From positions 62,001 to 126,000 of the forward strand of contig CBFICB010000008.1 of the NCBI GenBank assembly GCA_965661005.1: a DNA stretch of 64,000 nt. Direction: 5' to 3'. The notes below the pieces were generated by a model. It saw nothing but the letters and a program-made list of their open reading frames with translations. It was not told the DNA's origin and did no database searches. The position numbers were made by a program, and so were the translations under genes. Shown here one piece after another: positions 9,532-18,287 of the stretch (its first letter is position 1; every line of letters starts with the position of its first letter). The stretch is from UBA5109 sp965661005. GTDB lineage: Bacteria > Pseudomonadota > Gammaproteobacteria > Pseudomonadales > Pseudohongiellaceae.

Positions 9532-10431
9532 ATGAGTCAATTTACGCAAGATCCTGATTGGTTGCCGTTTCACCCAAGCCCGGTCAAACCAAGTTTTGTT
9601 CCTCCTGCTGGAGCCGTTGACGCCCATTGCCATGTATTCGGTCCAGGCGACATATTCCCCTATGCTCCAAGCCGTAAATATACCCCTTGCGATGCACCCA
9701 AAGAAAAGCTTTGGGCCTTACGAGATCATCTGGGTTTTTCCCGCAATGTTATTGTTCAGGCCACCTGTCATGGCGCCGACAATAGAGCGCTTGTCGATGC
9801 CCTGCAACATTCAAATGGAAAAGCACGTGGTGTGGCAACAGTTGACCAGAAGGTAAGCGATGAAGAACTTCAAAAGCTTCATGCGGCAGGCGTCCGTGGT
9901 GTCAGATTTAATTTTGTTAAACGTTTAGTGGATGCCCTGCCATTTGATAGCCTGCATGAAATTGCCGGCCGTATAAAAGCCTTGGGCTGGCATATCGTAA
10001 TTTATTTTGAAGCAGCTGAGTTAGCTGAGCTTTACGATTTTTTTACCGGTTTACCCACAACCGTCGTTGTCGACCACATGGGTCGACCGGATGTAAGCAA
10101 AACAGTTGATGGCCCCGAATTTGAACTCTTTGTGAAGTTAATGACAGACAATAAAAACTTCTGGTCAAAAGTGAGTTGCCCTGAGCGCCTGTCTTTCGAG
10201 GGACCTCCGGATTACAGCGACGTCATTCCTTTTGCCAGACACATTATCGAATCTTTCCCTGATCGCGTGCTATGGGGTACAGACTGGCCACATCCAAATA
10301 TGAAGAATCATATGCCTGATGACGGACATTTAGTTGATGTCATTCCACATATAGCGCCTACAACTGAGTTACAACAAAAACTATTAATTGATAACCCCAT
10401 GCGCCTATATTGGCCTGACGAAGTTACTTAA
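9532..10431 (+). CDS. ligI: 2-pyrone-4,6-dicarboxylate hydrolase
   Basis: Opens the lactone 2-pyrone-4,6-dicarboxylate to 4-oxalomesaconate. LigI is an amidohydrolase-fold enzyme that works without metal. The sequence has the N-terminal VDAHCHVFGP motif, the substrate-binding FNFVKR segment, VVDHMGRP, and the catalytic-Asp motif WGTDWPHP near residue 248. Its 299 residues are typical. A 93-base gap with AT-rich sequence separates it from ligJ, and it is followed by ligA. Confidence 0.94.
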   Translation: MSQFTQDPDWLPFHPSPVKPSFVPPAGAVDAHCHVFGPGDIFPYAPSRKYTPCDAPKEKLWALRDHLGFSRNVIVQATCHGADNRALVDALQHSNGKARGVATVDQKVSDEELQKLHAAGVRGVRFNFVKRLVDALPFDSLHEIAGRIKALGWHIVIYFEAAELAELYDFFTGLPTTVVVDHMGRPDVSKTVDGPEFELFVKLMTDNKNFWSKVSCPERLSFEGPPDYSDVIPFARHIIESFPDRVLWGTDWPHPNMKNHMPDDGHLVDVIPHIAPTTELQQKLLIDNPMRLYWPDEVT

Positions 10432-10454
10432 AAAGACAACCAGAGGGAATTCCA

Positions 10455-10853
10455 ATGGCATTAGATAAACCTTATTCAGACATTCCTGGAACCACTATTT
10501 TCGATGCAGATATGGCACGTATCGGTTTTCATTTAAATCAGTTTGCCATGTCTCTTATGAAGCCTGAAAACCGAAAGCGATTCAAAGCTGATGAACGCGC
10601 CTATCTTGATGAATGGCCGATGACGGAAGATCAAAAACAAGCTGTGCTTGACCGGGATTACAATCGAATGATGTCCCTGGGTGGAAATGTATATTTTTTA
10701 GCCAAAATATTCTCAACAGACGGACTTAGCTTTCAGGTTGCCGCTGGCAGCATGACCGGCATGTCTACTGAAGAATACGCTCAAATGATGCTCAATGGCG
10801 GCAGATCACCCGAAGGAAATCGTTACAAGCATGAACAAAAAGGAGAATCATAA
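10455..10853 (+). CDS. ligA: Protocatechuate 4,5-dioxygenase, alpha subunit
   Basis: Small all-helical subunit that caps the active site of the class III extradiol dioxygenase LigAB. The sequence has the characteristic FDADMARIGFHLNQFAMSL start and a YLDEWPMTEDQKQAVLDRDYNRMM core, and GGNVYFLAKIF near the end. At 132 residues it fits separate alpha subunits. A GAGGGA ribosome site lies 8 bases before the ATG. Its TAA overlaps the ligB start (TAATG), giving coupled translation for equal subunit amounts. Confidence 0.95.
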   Translation: MALDKPYSDIPGTTIFDADMARIGFHLNQFAMSLMKPENRKRFKADERAYLDEWPMTEDQKQAVLDRDYNRMMSLGGNVYFLAKIFSTDGLSFQVAAGSMTGMSTEEYAQMMLNGGRSPEGNRYKHEQKGES

Positions 10854-11692
10854 TGGCTAAAATTACCGCTGGTGTCACCACATCGCACGTCCCTGCTATT
10901 GGGGCAGCACTGGATAATGGCAAAGCAAATGAGGAATACTGGAAACCCGTATTTGCCGGCTATGATTATTCAAAAAAATGGATCGCTGAACAAAAACCTG
11001 ATGTCATTATTCTTGTTTATAACGATCATGCAACTGCTTTTAGTCTGGATTTAATCCCTACATTTGCCTTGGGTTGTGGTGAAAAATACAAACCCGCGGA
11101 TGAAGGCTGGGGACCAAGACCCGTTCCTGATGTCTACAGCCACCAGGAACTGGCATCACATATTACCCAATCAGTCATAAGCGATAATTTTGATTTAACT
11201 GTCGTTAATACCATGGACGTCGATCATGGACTGACGGTACCCCTTTCTCTCATGTTTGGTGAAACCGATGCCTGGCCTTGTAAGGTAATCCCTTTAGCAG
11301 TAAATGTCGTATTATATCCACCACCATCAGGACAACGCTGCTATGAGCTCGGCAAGGCCTTGCGTAAAGCCGTTGAAAGCTTTGATGATGACTTGAACGT
11401 TCAAATATGGGGCACTGGCGGCATGAGCCATCAGTTGCAAGGACCCAGAGCTGGTTTAATCAATAAAGAATTTGATAATAACTTTCTGGATACGCTTGTG
11501 AACGACCCCGAAACGCAAGCCAAAGTTCCACATATCGATTATGTCCGTGAAGCAGGTTCTGAAGGGGTGGAATTAGTGATGTGGCTGATTATGCGCGGAG
11601 CCTTAAATGATGAAGTCATCGAAAAGCATCGTTTTTATCATGTGCCTGCATCTAACACCGCTGTAGGACATTTGATTCTGGAAAACAAATAG
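10853..11692 (+). CDS. ligB: Protocatechuate 4,5-dioxygenase, beta subunit
   Basis: Catalytic subunit: cleaves the ring of protocatechuate between C4 and C5 to 4-carboxy-2-hydroxymuconate-6-semialdehyde, using Fe(II). The iron ligands His12 (TTSHVPAIG) and His59 (VYNDHATAF) are present, the catalytic histidine is in GGMSHQLQG (about residue 193), and the C-terminal YHVPASNTAVGHL matches LigB. The Fe ligand Glu is expected in the SEGVELVMW region. Length 279 is normal. Gallate dioxygenases fuse both subunits; here they are separate, favouring protocatechuate. Confidence 0.95.
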   Translation: MAKITAGVTTSHVPAIGAALDNGKANEEYWKPVFAGYDYSKKWIAEQKPDVIILVYNDHATAFSLDLIPTFALGCGEKYKPADEGWGPRPVPDVYSHQELASHITQSVISDNFDLTVVNTMDVDHGLTVPLSLMFGETDAWPCKVIPLAVNVVLYPPPSGQRCYELGKALRKAVESFDDDLNVQIWGTGGMSHQLQGPRAGLINKEFDNNFLDTLVNDPETQAKVPHIDYVREAGSEGVELVMWLIMRGALNDEVIEKHRFYHVPASNTAVGHLILENK

Positions 11693-11772
11693 CTTTTTCC
11701 TGGCGCTCTTTAGCTAAATACAATACTTAAAAATTATAGTCGCACTGAATAAAGAATAGGAGTTAATGATTA

Positions 11773-12723
11773 ATGAATGTTGCAATTGCTGGACCTGGAG
11801 CCTTTGGTATTAAACATCTGGATGGTATTGCCAATATCGACGGAATCAATGTCATCTCATTGATAGGCCGCAGCCTTGAGAAAACCCAAGCGGTCGCAGA
11901 TAAATACAATGTTTCACATGTTTGCACGGATTTGACTGATGCGCTGGAATTACCGGATTTGGATGCAGTGATTCTTTGCACACCAACTCAGATGCATGCA
12001 TCGCAGGCTATACAATGCATGAAAGCCGGCGTGAATGTGCAGGTTGAAATTCCACTTGCCGATAGCTGGGAAGAAGCCGAAGAAGTTCAACACGTTCAGC
12101 AAGAAACCGGACTTATTTGCATGGTTGGTCACACCCGTCGTTTCAACCCTTCTCATCAATGGGTACATAACAAAATTCAAGCGGGTGAAATCAACATTCA
12201 ACAAATGGATGTGCAGACCTACTTCTTCAGACGCTCTAACATGAATGCTCTAGGTGAACCACGCTCCTGGACTGACCATCTGTTATGGCATCACACAGCG
12301 CATACCGTTGATTTATTCCGTTATCAAACAGGCGAAGAAGTCGTTCAGGCAAATGCCATTCAGGGCCCAATACATCCGGAACTTGACATCGCAATGGATA
12401 TGTCTATCCAGTTAAAGTCAAGTTCAGGAGCCCTATGTACCTTATCATTATCATTCAACAATGACGGTCCTTTAGGGACTTTCTTCAGATATATCTGTGA
12501 TAACGGCACTTTTATTGCACGTTATGATGACTTGTTTACCGGCAAAGAAGAGGCAATTGATGTTTCTCAAGTAGATGTCTCTATGAATGGAATAGAGTTA
12601 CAGGATCGTGAATTTTTTGCTGCTATAAAAGAGAAGCGCGAACCAAATTCGAGCGTTGGCAAAGTACTGAATTGTTACAAGGTATTACATGATTTAGAAC
12701 TTCAACTTAATGCAAACAATTAA
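11773..12723 (+). CDS. ligC: 4-carboxy-2-hydroxymuconate-6-semialdehyde dehydrogenase
   Basis: NADP-dependent oxidation of the ring-cleavage product, in its hemiacetal form, to 2-pyrone-4,6-dicarboxylate, the substrate of LigI. Gfo/Idh/MocA fold: the Rossmann motif AGPGAFGIKH is at residues 6-15 (GxGxxG), followed by DLDAVILCTPT and the dinucleotide-domain end NVQVEIPLADSWEEAEE; EIPLA replaces the family's EKPLA. The C-terminal half contains the DHLLWHHTAHTVDLFRYQTG segment of LigC. 316 residues. It follows ligB after 80 bases and has GGAG upstream. Confidence 0.94.
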   Translation: MNVAIAGPGAFGIKHLDGIANIDGINVISLIGRSLEKTQAVADKYNVSHVCTDLTDALELPDLDAVILCTPTQMHASQAIQCMKAGVNVQVEIPLADSWEEAEEVQHVQQETGLICMVGHTRRFNPSHQWVHNKIQAGEINIQQMDVQTYFFRRSNMNALGEPRSWTDHLLWHHTAHTVDLFRYQTGEEVVQANAIQGPIHPELDIAMDMSIQLKSSSGALCTLSLSFNNDGPLGTFFRYICDNGTFIARYDDLFTGKEEAIDVSQVDVSMNGIELQDREFFAAIKEKREPNSSVGKVLNCYKVLHDLELQLNANN

Positions 12724-12767
12724 TATACGCTGATTACACTAATAAAAATTATGGAGACAAGCAAAAA

Positions 12768-13952
12768 ATGAAAACTAAAGTAGCAATTATTGGCTCAGGA
12801 CCATCCGGATTATTATTAGGCCAACTCCTGCACAATGCCGGTATTGATAACATTATTATTGAAAGAGTGACACCCGACCATGTCTTAGGCCGTATTAGAG
12901 CAGGCTTGCTTGAAGAAGGTTTTGTCAAAATGGTTCGCGAAGCCGGTGTTTATGAAAGAATGGGTAAAGAAGGTCTGGTTCATGATGGCTTTAAAATTGC
13001 CTTTGATGGAAAGATCAGACGGATTGATTTAAAAAAATATAGCGGTGGAAAACAGGTCGTCGTCTATGGCCAAACTGAAATAACCAAAGATTTAATGGAT
13101 GCTCGGGATGCTTCTAGTGCTCAAACTATCTACGAAGTTGAAAATGTTGAAATTCATGACCCAAAATCAGATTCTCCTTATGTGACTTTTACCACCAAAG
13201 AAGGAACGCAGGAGCGTATTGATTGCGACTATGTCGCGGGCTGTGATGGCTTCCATGGTGTCACACGTAAAACCATTCCAGAGAATATGCGGACTGAACA
13301 TGAAAAACTTTATAATGTTGGTTGGTTAGGCGTCCTTTCAGACACACCTCCCATCTCAGATGAACTGATCTATGGCACCAGCGACAGGGGGTTTTTTCTT
13401 TGCAGTATGAGGTCAGAAACGCGAAGCCGTTATTATGTTGACGTATCGATGGATGAAAAAGTAGAAGACTGGTCTGATGAGCGTTTTTGGGAAGAGCTAA
13501 GGAGCCGTTTGCCTGAAAGTATAAGAGATAATTTAATAACAGGCCCTTCACTAGAAAAAAGTATTGCGCCTTTGCGCAGCTTTATTACTGAACCAATGCA
13601 ATATGGCCACCTGTTTTTAGTTGGTGATGCTGCCCATATTGTGCCTCCTACGGGCGCGAAAGGTTTGAATCTTGGCAGCAGTGACGTCAACTATCTTTAC
13701 CGCATTATGCTCAAGGTATATAAGGAAAATAAACCAGAAGCTATTGAGCAGTATTCAAAACTTTGTCTCAAAAGAATCTGGAAATCCGAGCATTTTTCAT
13801 GGTGGATGACAAATATGCTGCATAAATTATCAGACAATACTTTTGAGCTCGGCGTGCAAAAAAGCGAACTCGATTATTTTACTGGCACTGAAACCGGCTT
13901 AAGAGTTGTAGCTGAAAATTATGTAGGCCTGCCTTACGACGAAGTTGAATAA
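12768..13952 (+). CDS. pobA: 4-hydroxybenzoate 3-monooxygenase
   Basis: FAD flavoprotein that hydroxylates 4-hydroxybenzoate to protocatechuate with NAD(P)H and O2, feeding LigAB. It shows the N-terminal GSGPSG FAD motif (residues 9-14), the RIRAGLLEEG segment, the CDGFHGVTR motif that contacts both cofactors (about 160-168), and the second FAD motif LVGDAAHIVPPTGAKGLN (about 284-301). At 394 residues it matches PobA. GGAGAC lies 10 bases before the ATG. It is the last gene of the operon; a 7-bp hairpin follows. Confidence 0.96.
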   Translation: MKTKVAIIGSGPSGLLLGQLLHNAGIDNIIIERVTPDHVLGRIRAGLLEEGFVKMVREAGVYERMGKEGLVHDGFKIAFDGKIRRIDLKKYSGGKQVVVYGQTEITKDLMDARDASSAQTIYEVENVEIHDPKSDSPYVTFTTKEGTQERIDCDYVAGCDGFHGVTRKTIPENMRTEHEKLYNVGWLGVLSDTPPISDELIYGTSDRGFFLCSMRSETRSRYYVDVSMDEKVEDWSDERFWEELRSRLPESIRDNLITGPSLEKSIAPLRSFITEPMQYGHLFLVGDAAHIVPPTGAKGLNLGSSDVNYLYRIMLKVYKENKPEAIEQYSKLCLKRIWKSEHFSWWMTNMLHKLSDNTFELGVQKSELDYFTGTETGLRVVAENYVGLPYDEVE

Positions 13953-13983
13953 GTAGTTTTCTAATAAAAACAGAATTGAGTTT

Positions 13984-14003
13984 GAAGCGGCATAGACCGC
14001 TTC
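13984..14003 (+). terminator. Hairpin after pobA, possible terminator
   Basis: GAAGCGG and CCGCTTC form a perfect 7-bp stem with a 6-base loop, 31 bases after the pobA stop. The downstream sequence has no T-run, so it may be a weak terminator or an mRNA-stabilising end rather than a classic intrinsic terminator. Confidence 0.45.
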
Positions 14004-14021
14004 TAATCAGCTTTCAGGTAA

Positions 14022-14420
14022 AAGAGTTTTCAAGCTCTTCTTCCTGAAAATGGTACTGCGCCAGAATATCTGGACAAAATCTGGAGCCCTTTTTTAGAAA
14101 CCATGGATCACGAAGTTGTTGAGATGTGGAAAAATGCTGAATGGTCTAAGTTCTGTGAGATGCTGCCCGAATATGCGGCTAAGGGGCACGGCGAAGGCTT
14201 TATGCATGACACTGCCATGCTACTGGGTTTATTAGGCTGGTCTGAGTATGATCAAGCCGTTGACATCATAACGCCCTAATTTGCCAGCTCAGGCACGGGT
14301 CAAATTAATGCCATATTCCCGGTATCACCTCAGACAGGAGCAGCAGTACCAGAGCCGCAAGCAACCAGTGGTAAATTCACTTTTGGTGATAGTCGCCTAC
14401 AACAGAAAGAGCATATTGAT
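14022..14420 (+). pseudogene. hpaD: Remnant of hpaD (3,4-dihydroxyphenylacetate 2,3-dioxygenase)
   Basis: This stretch is the C-terminal third of a class III extradiol dioxygenase without its N-terminal iron-binding part. Reading from 14022, the frame gives WSKFCEMLPEYAAKGHGEGF, then HDTAMLLGLLGW, then after an in-frame TAA at 14277-14279, FASSGTGQINAIFPV. E. coli HpaD from memory has FCNMLPEYA, MHDTVMLLGMLGW and SSGTGQVNAVFP in the same order. The stop stands where a Tyr or similar codon would be, so there is at least one nonsense mutation plus loss of the first two thirds. It follows pobA on the same strand and abuts the phoD-like gene. The true 3' end is uncertain (about 14340-14420). A gallate-dioxygenase origin is less likely. 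Confidence 0.8.
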
Positions 14421-16151
14421 TTAAACCGGTCTTTCAAGCTCAATGGTATGAAAAGCTTCCATGGCATCAATTGCTTCCAGAGTTTCACTGTTTGCATCCC
14501 ATTTAAATAAGCGAATGATCATTTTGTCAGGTAAAAAATCAACAATAGTGAAGCCATGCTGTTCTATAGGAGTCATGATTTCATTCACATCAAGATGCAA
14601 GGAAGGCATAGAAGGAACTCCCCTGGCTCCTGAAGGCCAACCCTGAGGCGATGTTCCAACTGGCCCACCCAATATGGCGGTCACCGGATTATCATTTAAA
14701 TCGATAGCACCCGAACGCTGAATCTCTCCAGCTCCAATAGCGTGCAGGTCGCCGCTAATTACCAGAGGCGACCGATGCCGCATATCCGTTAATGACTGAA
14801 TCAATCGATCATGCTGATCCAACCAGCCCTGGCGCCACAAAGGCTTGGGAATATCAATTGAGAGTTGATTGGTGTTCGGATCTAACTCATCCGGGTACCA
14901 CTCTCCCCATTTACCAGCGGACCATCCAAAAGGGTTAGAAGGCGCATGAACCAGGTGTCGTGTGTCATTGGATGCCGTTCTGTCTTTCAGCCAAGCTTCC
15001 ACAGAGCGATCAATAAAAACGGCATCTCTCTCATGAACAGTGAGCGTTCTTCTAACGTCATACAACAGCACCTCTGCCATATCGCCAAAACGTAAGGTAC
15101 CAAAACTTTCTGATAAATCCCCGCGACTGCTTGTACCTGACCAGGGCAAGTTTTCTGGTCGAGTGTTATCTGCCAGAAACTCGGGGTAATACATTTGCTG
15201 AGTCGTTCTGGCGAGTTCGAGTTGAAACTGCGTCACAGGATAAGTGGTTGGGTGATCATTTTCCCAGTGGTCATGATCATCCTGCAAAAAAAACACCGGC
15301 GTGGATCGAAAATCTGTGCCATAGACCGGCACGATTTGCTGGTCAACCGCCATCTTCAAGGCAAGTTCATTATTATCGTTAAACACACCCTTATTAAAAT
15401 TAAAATTAGACTCTCTGCCTTCAGCGCTAAGCTCGCCTATATCTTGATCCGGACGCCATTGATGTAAGTCCCAATAGATATGATCACCATTAGCCACGAC
15501 TGCATCAGGTGCAAAATCCAGAGCACGTCTTAATATACGGTTCCTGACCAGAGTCGGGAGGAACCCTTGCCGATCAGCAATACCGGTATAACTTCCCTGT
15601 GGACCGCCAGCACAGGTATAAAACACAATCCTTGCACTATCGACCTCTTGCTCTGGAGCAGGAAAAGTAGCAAGTGGCCACGCCTCACAGATTGATTCAC
15701 CATTACTCTCGACCAAAGACAATTCATAGGTTGATGAAGGGCTTAAATCCTCTACATAAAATTGCCAGAATTCACCGGCAGTGTCATTCATTTTGCCTTG
15801 TATACTTCTGTTAATACCAGCGCCTTGGATGTTTAACCGGGGCGCCGCAGCAAGTGGCCGCTCCAAAGACAGCTTTAATAGCATTCGAGTATCATTAACG
15901 CTTGGTAATAAATGCCGAACGATTCCGGGATCCCATTGGTTCTGAGCTCGGGCTGATAAGCGCCCTTCAGCTGCCATCGACTGCAAAGGCCAGCTAGCCA
16001 TAAAGGCCGCGGCTGTAGTTCCGGCAGTGCTCGCTAAAAATTTACGCCGGTCAGGATTGGATTGTATTTTTTTGTTTGAAGCTCGTGAAAAAAGCTTCTG
16101 ATAGACTGAGTTTGAAAAATGACCTTTAGAGTCGGTTTTTTTTCTTTGCAT
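14421..16151 (-). CDS. PhoD-like alkaline phosphatase/phosphodiesterase, Tat-exported
   Basis: Periplasmic metallophosphoesterase of the PhoD family. From the ATG at 16151 (a TTG 17 codons upstream is the alternative) there is a twin-arginine motif DRRKFLASTAG preceded by a long basic N-region. An N-terminal Ig-like domain (about residues 55-160) precedes the catalytic domain. Metal-binding segments are YTCAGG, VVANGDHIYWD, DDHDHWENDH and VISGDLHAIG. PhoD enzymes release phosphate from mono- and diesters and are often phosphate-regulated; no Pho box was identified. It lies between the hpaD remnant and hpaI, and may have entered or been retained when hpaD was lost. Confidence 0.85.
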   Translation of the reverse strand: MQRKKTDSKGHFSNSVYQKLFSRASNKKIQSNPDRRKFLASTAGTTAAAFMASWPLQSMAAEGRLSARAQNQWDPGIVRHLLPSVNDTRMLLKLSLERPLAAAPRLNIQGAGINRSIQGKMNDTAGEFWQFYVEDLSPSSTYELSLVESNGESICEAWPLATFPAPEQEVDSARIVFYTCAGGPQGSYTGIADRQGFLPTLVRNRILRRALDFAPDAVVANGDHIYWDLHQWRPDQDIGELSAEGRESNFNFNKGVFNDNNELALKMAVDQQIVPVYGTDFRSTPVFFLQDDHDHWENDHPTTYPVTQFQLELARTTQQMYYPEFLADNTRPENLPWSGTSSRGDLSESFGTLRFGDMAEVLLYDVRRTLTVHERDAVFIDRSVEAWLKDRTASNDTRHLVHAPSNPFGWSAGKWGEWYPDELDPNTNQLSIDIPKPLWRQGWLDQHDRLIQSLTDMRHRSPLVISGDLHAIGAGEIQRSGAIDLNDNPVTAILGGPVGTSPQGWPSGARGVPSMPSLHLDVNEIMTPIEQHGFTIVDFLPDKMIIRLFKWDANSETLEAIDAMEAFHTIELERPV

Positions 16152-16216
16152 AATCGGTTTGCCTAATTGAACTCTTTTGTTCGGTTTTTTGACATAAACC
16201 AAGCTTAAATTGCTAC

Positions 16217-17014
16217 TTAATAACCGGCAAGCTCCTTGCCGTCTATATCTTCACCAAAATCTGCTGCCAGTTTTTTTGTCGCATTGGAGAATAATGCCGT
16301 ATCAACACCAACACCAATAAATTTTGCTCCCGCTTCTGAATACTTTTGTACTAATTCTTTGTTAACTGCCAACACACCAGCCTCTTTGCCGGCAGCCTTG
16401 ATGCTTTTAATACCCCGACAAACTGTTTCAACCACTTCAGGATGATCTTGTTGACCAACATAGCCCATGGATGCTGACAAATCTGACGGGCCAATAAACA
16501 CAGCATCAACACCGTCGACCGCTGAGATAGCATCAATGTTTTTGACAGCCGTGACTGTTTCTATTTGTACTATTACACAAATTTCATCATTAGCCTTATG
16601 TAAATAATCGGGAATTCGGTTCCATTGAGCAGCTCTAGCCAGGGCAGTACCGAGTCCTCGAATACCATTCGGAGGATACTTGCACGCTCGAACTATTTGC
16701 TCGGCTTGTTCTGCTGTATCCACCATAGGAACAAGAACCGTTTGTGCGCCGACATCCAGCACTTGTTTAATTATCGCAGTCTGCCCTTCCACAACACGCA
16801 CAATGCCTGAAACCGGATATGCTGCTATTGTCTGCAAATGTGCCATGATAGATTGCAGATCAAATGTTCCATGCTCTCCATCGACCAATACCCAGTCAAA
16901 GCCCGCACCAGCACATAATTCTGCAACAGTCGTATTGGGAATGCCCATAAATATACCGAAGAGTTTTTTATCGCCCTTCAGTCCTGCTTTAAATTTATTT
17001 GTAGGAATCTGCAT
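16217..17014 (-). CDS. hpaI: 4-hydroxy-2-oxoheptanedioate aldolase (HpcH/HpaI family)
   Basis: Class II pyruvate aldolase that splits 4-hydroxy-2-oxoheptane-1,7-dioate to pyruvate and succinate semialdehyde, the last step of homoprotocatechuate breakdown. The sequence has FDWVLVDGEHGTFD (catalytic His pair region, about residues 39-52), VLVPMVDTAEQAEQIVRACKYPPNG with its metal-site neighbourhood, VIVQIETVTAVKN (metal Glu) and DAVFIGPSDLSASMG (metal Asp). 265 residues is normal. It is the last gene of hpaE-hpaF-hpaH-hpaI on this strand. Confidence 0.92.
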   Translation of the reverse strand: MQIPTNKFKAGLKGDKKLFGIFMGIPNTTVAELCAGAGFDWVLVDGEHGTFDLQSIMAHLQTIAAYPVSGIVRVVEGQTAIIKQVLDVGAQTVLVPMVDTAEQAEQIVRACKYPPNGIRGLGTALARAAQWNRIPDYLHKANDEICVIVQIETVTAVKNIDAISAVDGVDAVFIGPSDLSASMGYVGQQDHPEVVETVCRGIKSIKAAGKEAGVLAVNKELVQKYSEAGAKFIGVGVDTALFSNATKKLAADFGEDIDGKELAGY

Positions 17015-17072
17015 AATGTTCGCGCTGTTTAATTAAATAAGTTTTAAATTTTATTGGTCTAAATAAAACTCT

Positions 17073-17876
17073 TTAGACAAAATTCACCGAGATATTTCCA
17101 AGCTTGCCGTAATCTGCTGTCACTTTATCGCCTGCTTTAACTTTTACAGGGGCAGTGAAAGAGCCCGACAGTAGTACCTGTCCAGGCTGTAACGCAATAC
17201 CATGGGGAGCAAAACGTTTCGCAATCCAGCATATACCCTGGGCAGGATGACCCAGAACAGCTGCCGCCAAGCCAGTTTGTTCAATAACACCATTCAGCTC
17301 AACAATGGCTCCACACCAGCGTAAATCCAGCTCAGATGGTCCAACTTTAAGTCCACCAGTAATAATCCCGGCATTGGCTGCATTGTCAGCTATCGTGTCG
17401 AACACTTTGCGTGTATAGCCGGTTTCTGGATTAGCGCGAACACTGCGTGCGGCTATCAGCTCAAATGCCGGGATCACATAATCAGTAGCATCAAGCACTT
17501 CTTCAACGGTGACATTTTCACCAGAAAGTGTTTTCTTCAAGACAAAAGCCAATTCAACTTCAATTTGGGGATCGAGAAAATCTGCGGTCACAATATCGCT
17601 ACCATCTTTAAAAGCCATATCGTCCAGTAACACACCATAGTCAGGTGTTTCAATGTTCATCACCCGCTGCATGGCTCTGGACGTAAGACCGATTTTATAA
17701 CCTATGACTTTACGGCCATCATCGATTTTTCGTTTAACCCATGCTGTTTGAACCGCATAAGCATCTTCCATATTCATATCAGGATAGGTCAAGGTTAACG
17801 GTGCAATTTGCTGGCGATTTTGCTCGGCCAGATAAAGATCATCAGCTGCTTGCTGTATTTGTTCTTGCGTAAGCAT
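17073..17876 (-). CDS. hpaH: 2-oxo-hept-4-ene-1,7-dioate hydratase
   Basis: Metal-dependent hydratase that adds water to 2-oxohept-4-ene-1,7-dioate (HpaH/HpcG), just before the HpaI step. It shows the hydratase fold related to MhpD: KVIGYKIGLTSRAMQ (Lys for substrate), PQIEVELAFVLKK with the metal-binding Glu pair, DYVIPAFELIAAR, and the C-terminal LSGSFTAPVKVKAGDKVTADYG. Its 267 residues fit. It begins 2 bases after the stop of hpaF. Confidence 0.93.
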   Translation of the reverse strand: MLTQEQIQQAADDLYLAEQNRQQIAPLTLTYPDMNMEDAYAVQTAWVKRKIDDGRKVIGYKIGLTSRAMQRVMNIETPDYGVLLDDMAFKDGSDIVTADFLDPQIEVELAFVLKKTLSGENVTVEEVLDATDYVIPAFELIAARSVRANPETGYTRKVFDTIADNAANAGIITGGLKVGPSELDLRWCGAIVELNGVIEQTGLAAAVLGHPAQGICWIAKRFAPHGIALQPGQVLLSGSFTAPVKVKAGDKVTADYGKLGNISVNFV

Positions 17877-17878
17877 AG

Positions 17879-18259
17879 TTATAAATAATCCTCAATGTTG
17901 TTTTTATTGAATTTTAAAACGGGTTCCAGCTCTTTCATTTCAAACGATAATGCCATGCCATGCTGATCACATTGTGCAGAAAAATGTTCAGTGAAAACTT
18001 CAAAAAACAAATCGGCAGCACTTTGCTTTTCTTCCATGGTTCTACCTGCACCTAAGAGCACTTGTAAATGGGCAAAACCATGATCGGGATTGCCGTCGGC
18101 CATACGGTATTGTTCACAACAATAAGCACGACTGCGAATACCTTTTAAAGGAAATAATTTTGTATCTGCTGCCGCCTGGTGCAATGCACTGAACAAGTCT
18201 TGGATTGATTTCTGATCCTGTTCGAGATTATCAGAATACTCGAGAACAAAATGCGCCAT
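17879..18259 (-). CDS. hpaF: 5-carboxymethyl-2-hydroxymuconate delta-isomerase
   Basis: Isomerase of the tautomerase-fold CHMI family (HpaF/HpcD). Such enzymes are trimers that use the N-terminal region for proton transfer. The sequence has MAHFVLEYSDNL, the RSRAYCCEQYRMADG segment (about residues 43-57) and GFAHLQVLLGAGRTMEEKQ, matching the family; length 126 residues is normal. AGAGGAAACCT immediately upstream of the ATG gives a strong ribosome site. It lies between hpaE and hpaH. Confidence 0.93.
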   Translation of the reverse strand: MAHFVLEYSDNLEQDQKSIQDLFSALHQAAADTKLFPLKGIRSRAYCCEQYRMADGNPDHGFAHLQVLLGAGRTMEEKQSAADLFFEVFTEHFSAQCDQHGMALSFEMKELEPVLKFNKNNIEDYL

Positions 18260-18287
18260 AGGTTTCCTCTTTTTTTATTTGTTGCTG

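Noticed and set aside
14022..14420. Reading the remnant as a gallate dioxygenase or a second LigB
   Set aside because: LigB here ends in a different C-terminus, and the MLPEYA, HDTAMLLG and SSGTGQINA order fits HpaD; the hpa genes are nearby.
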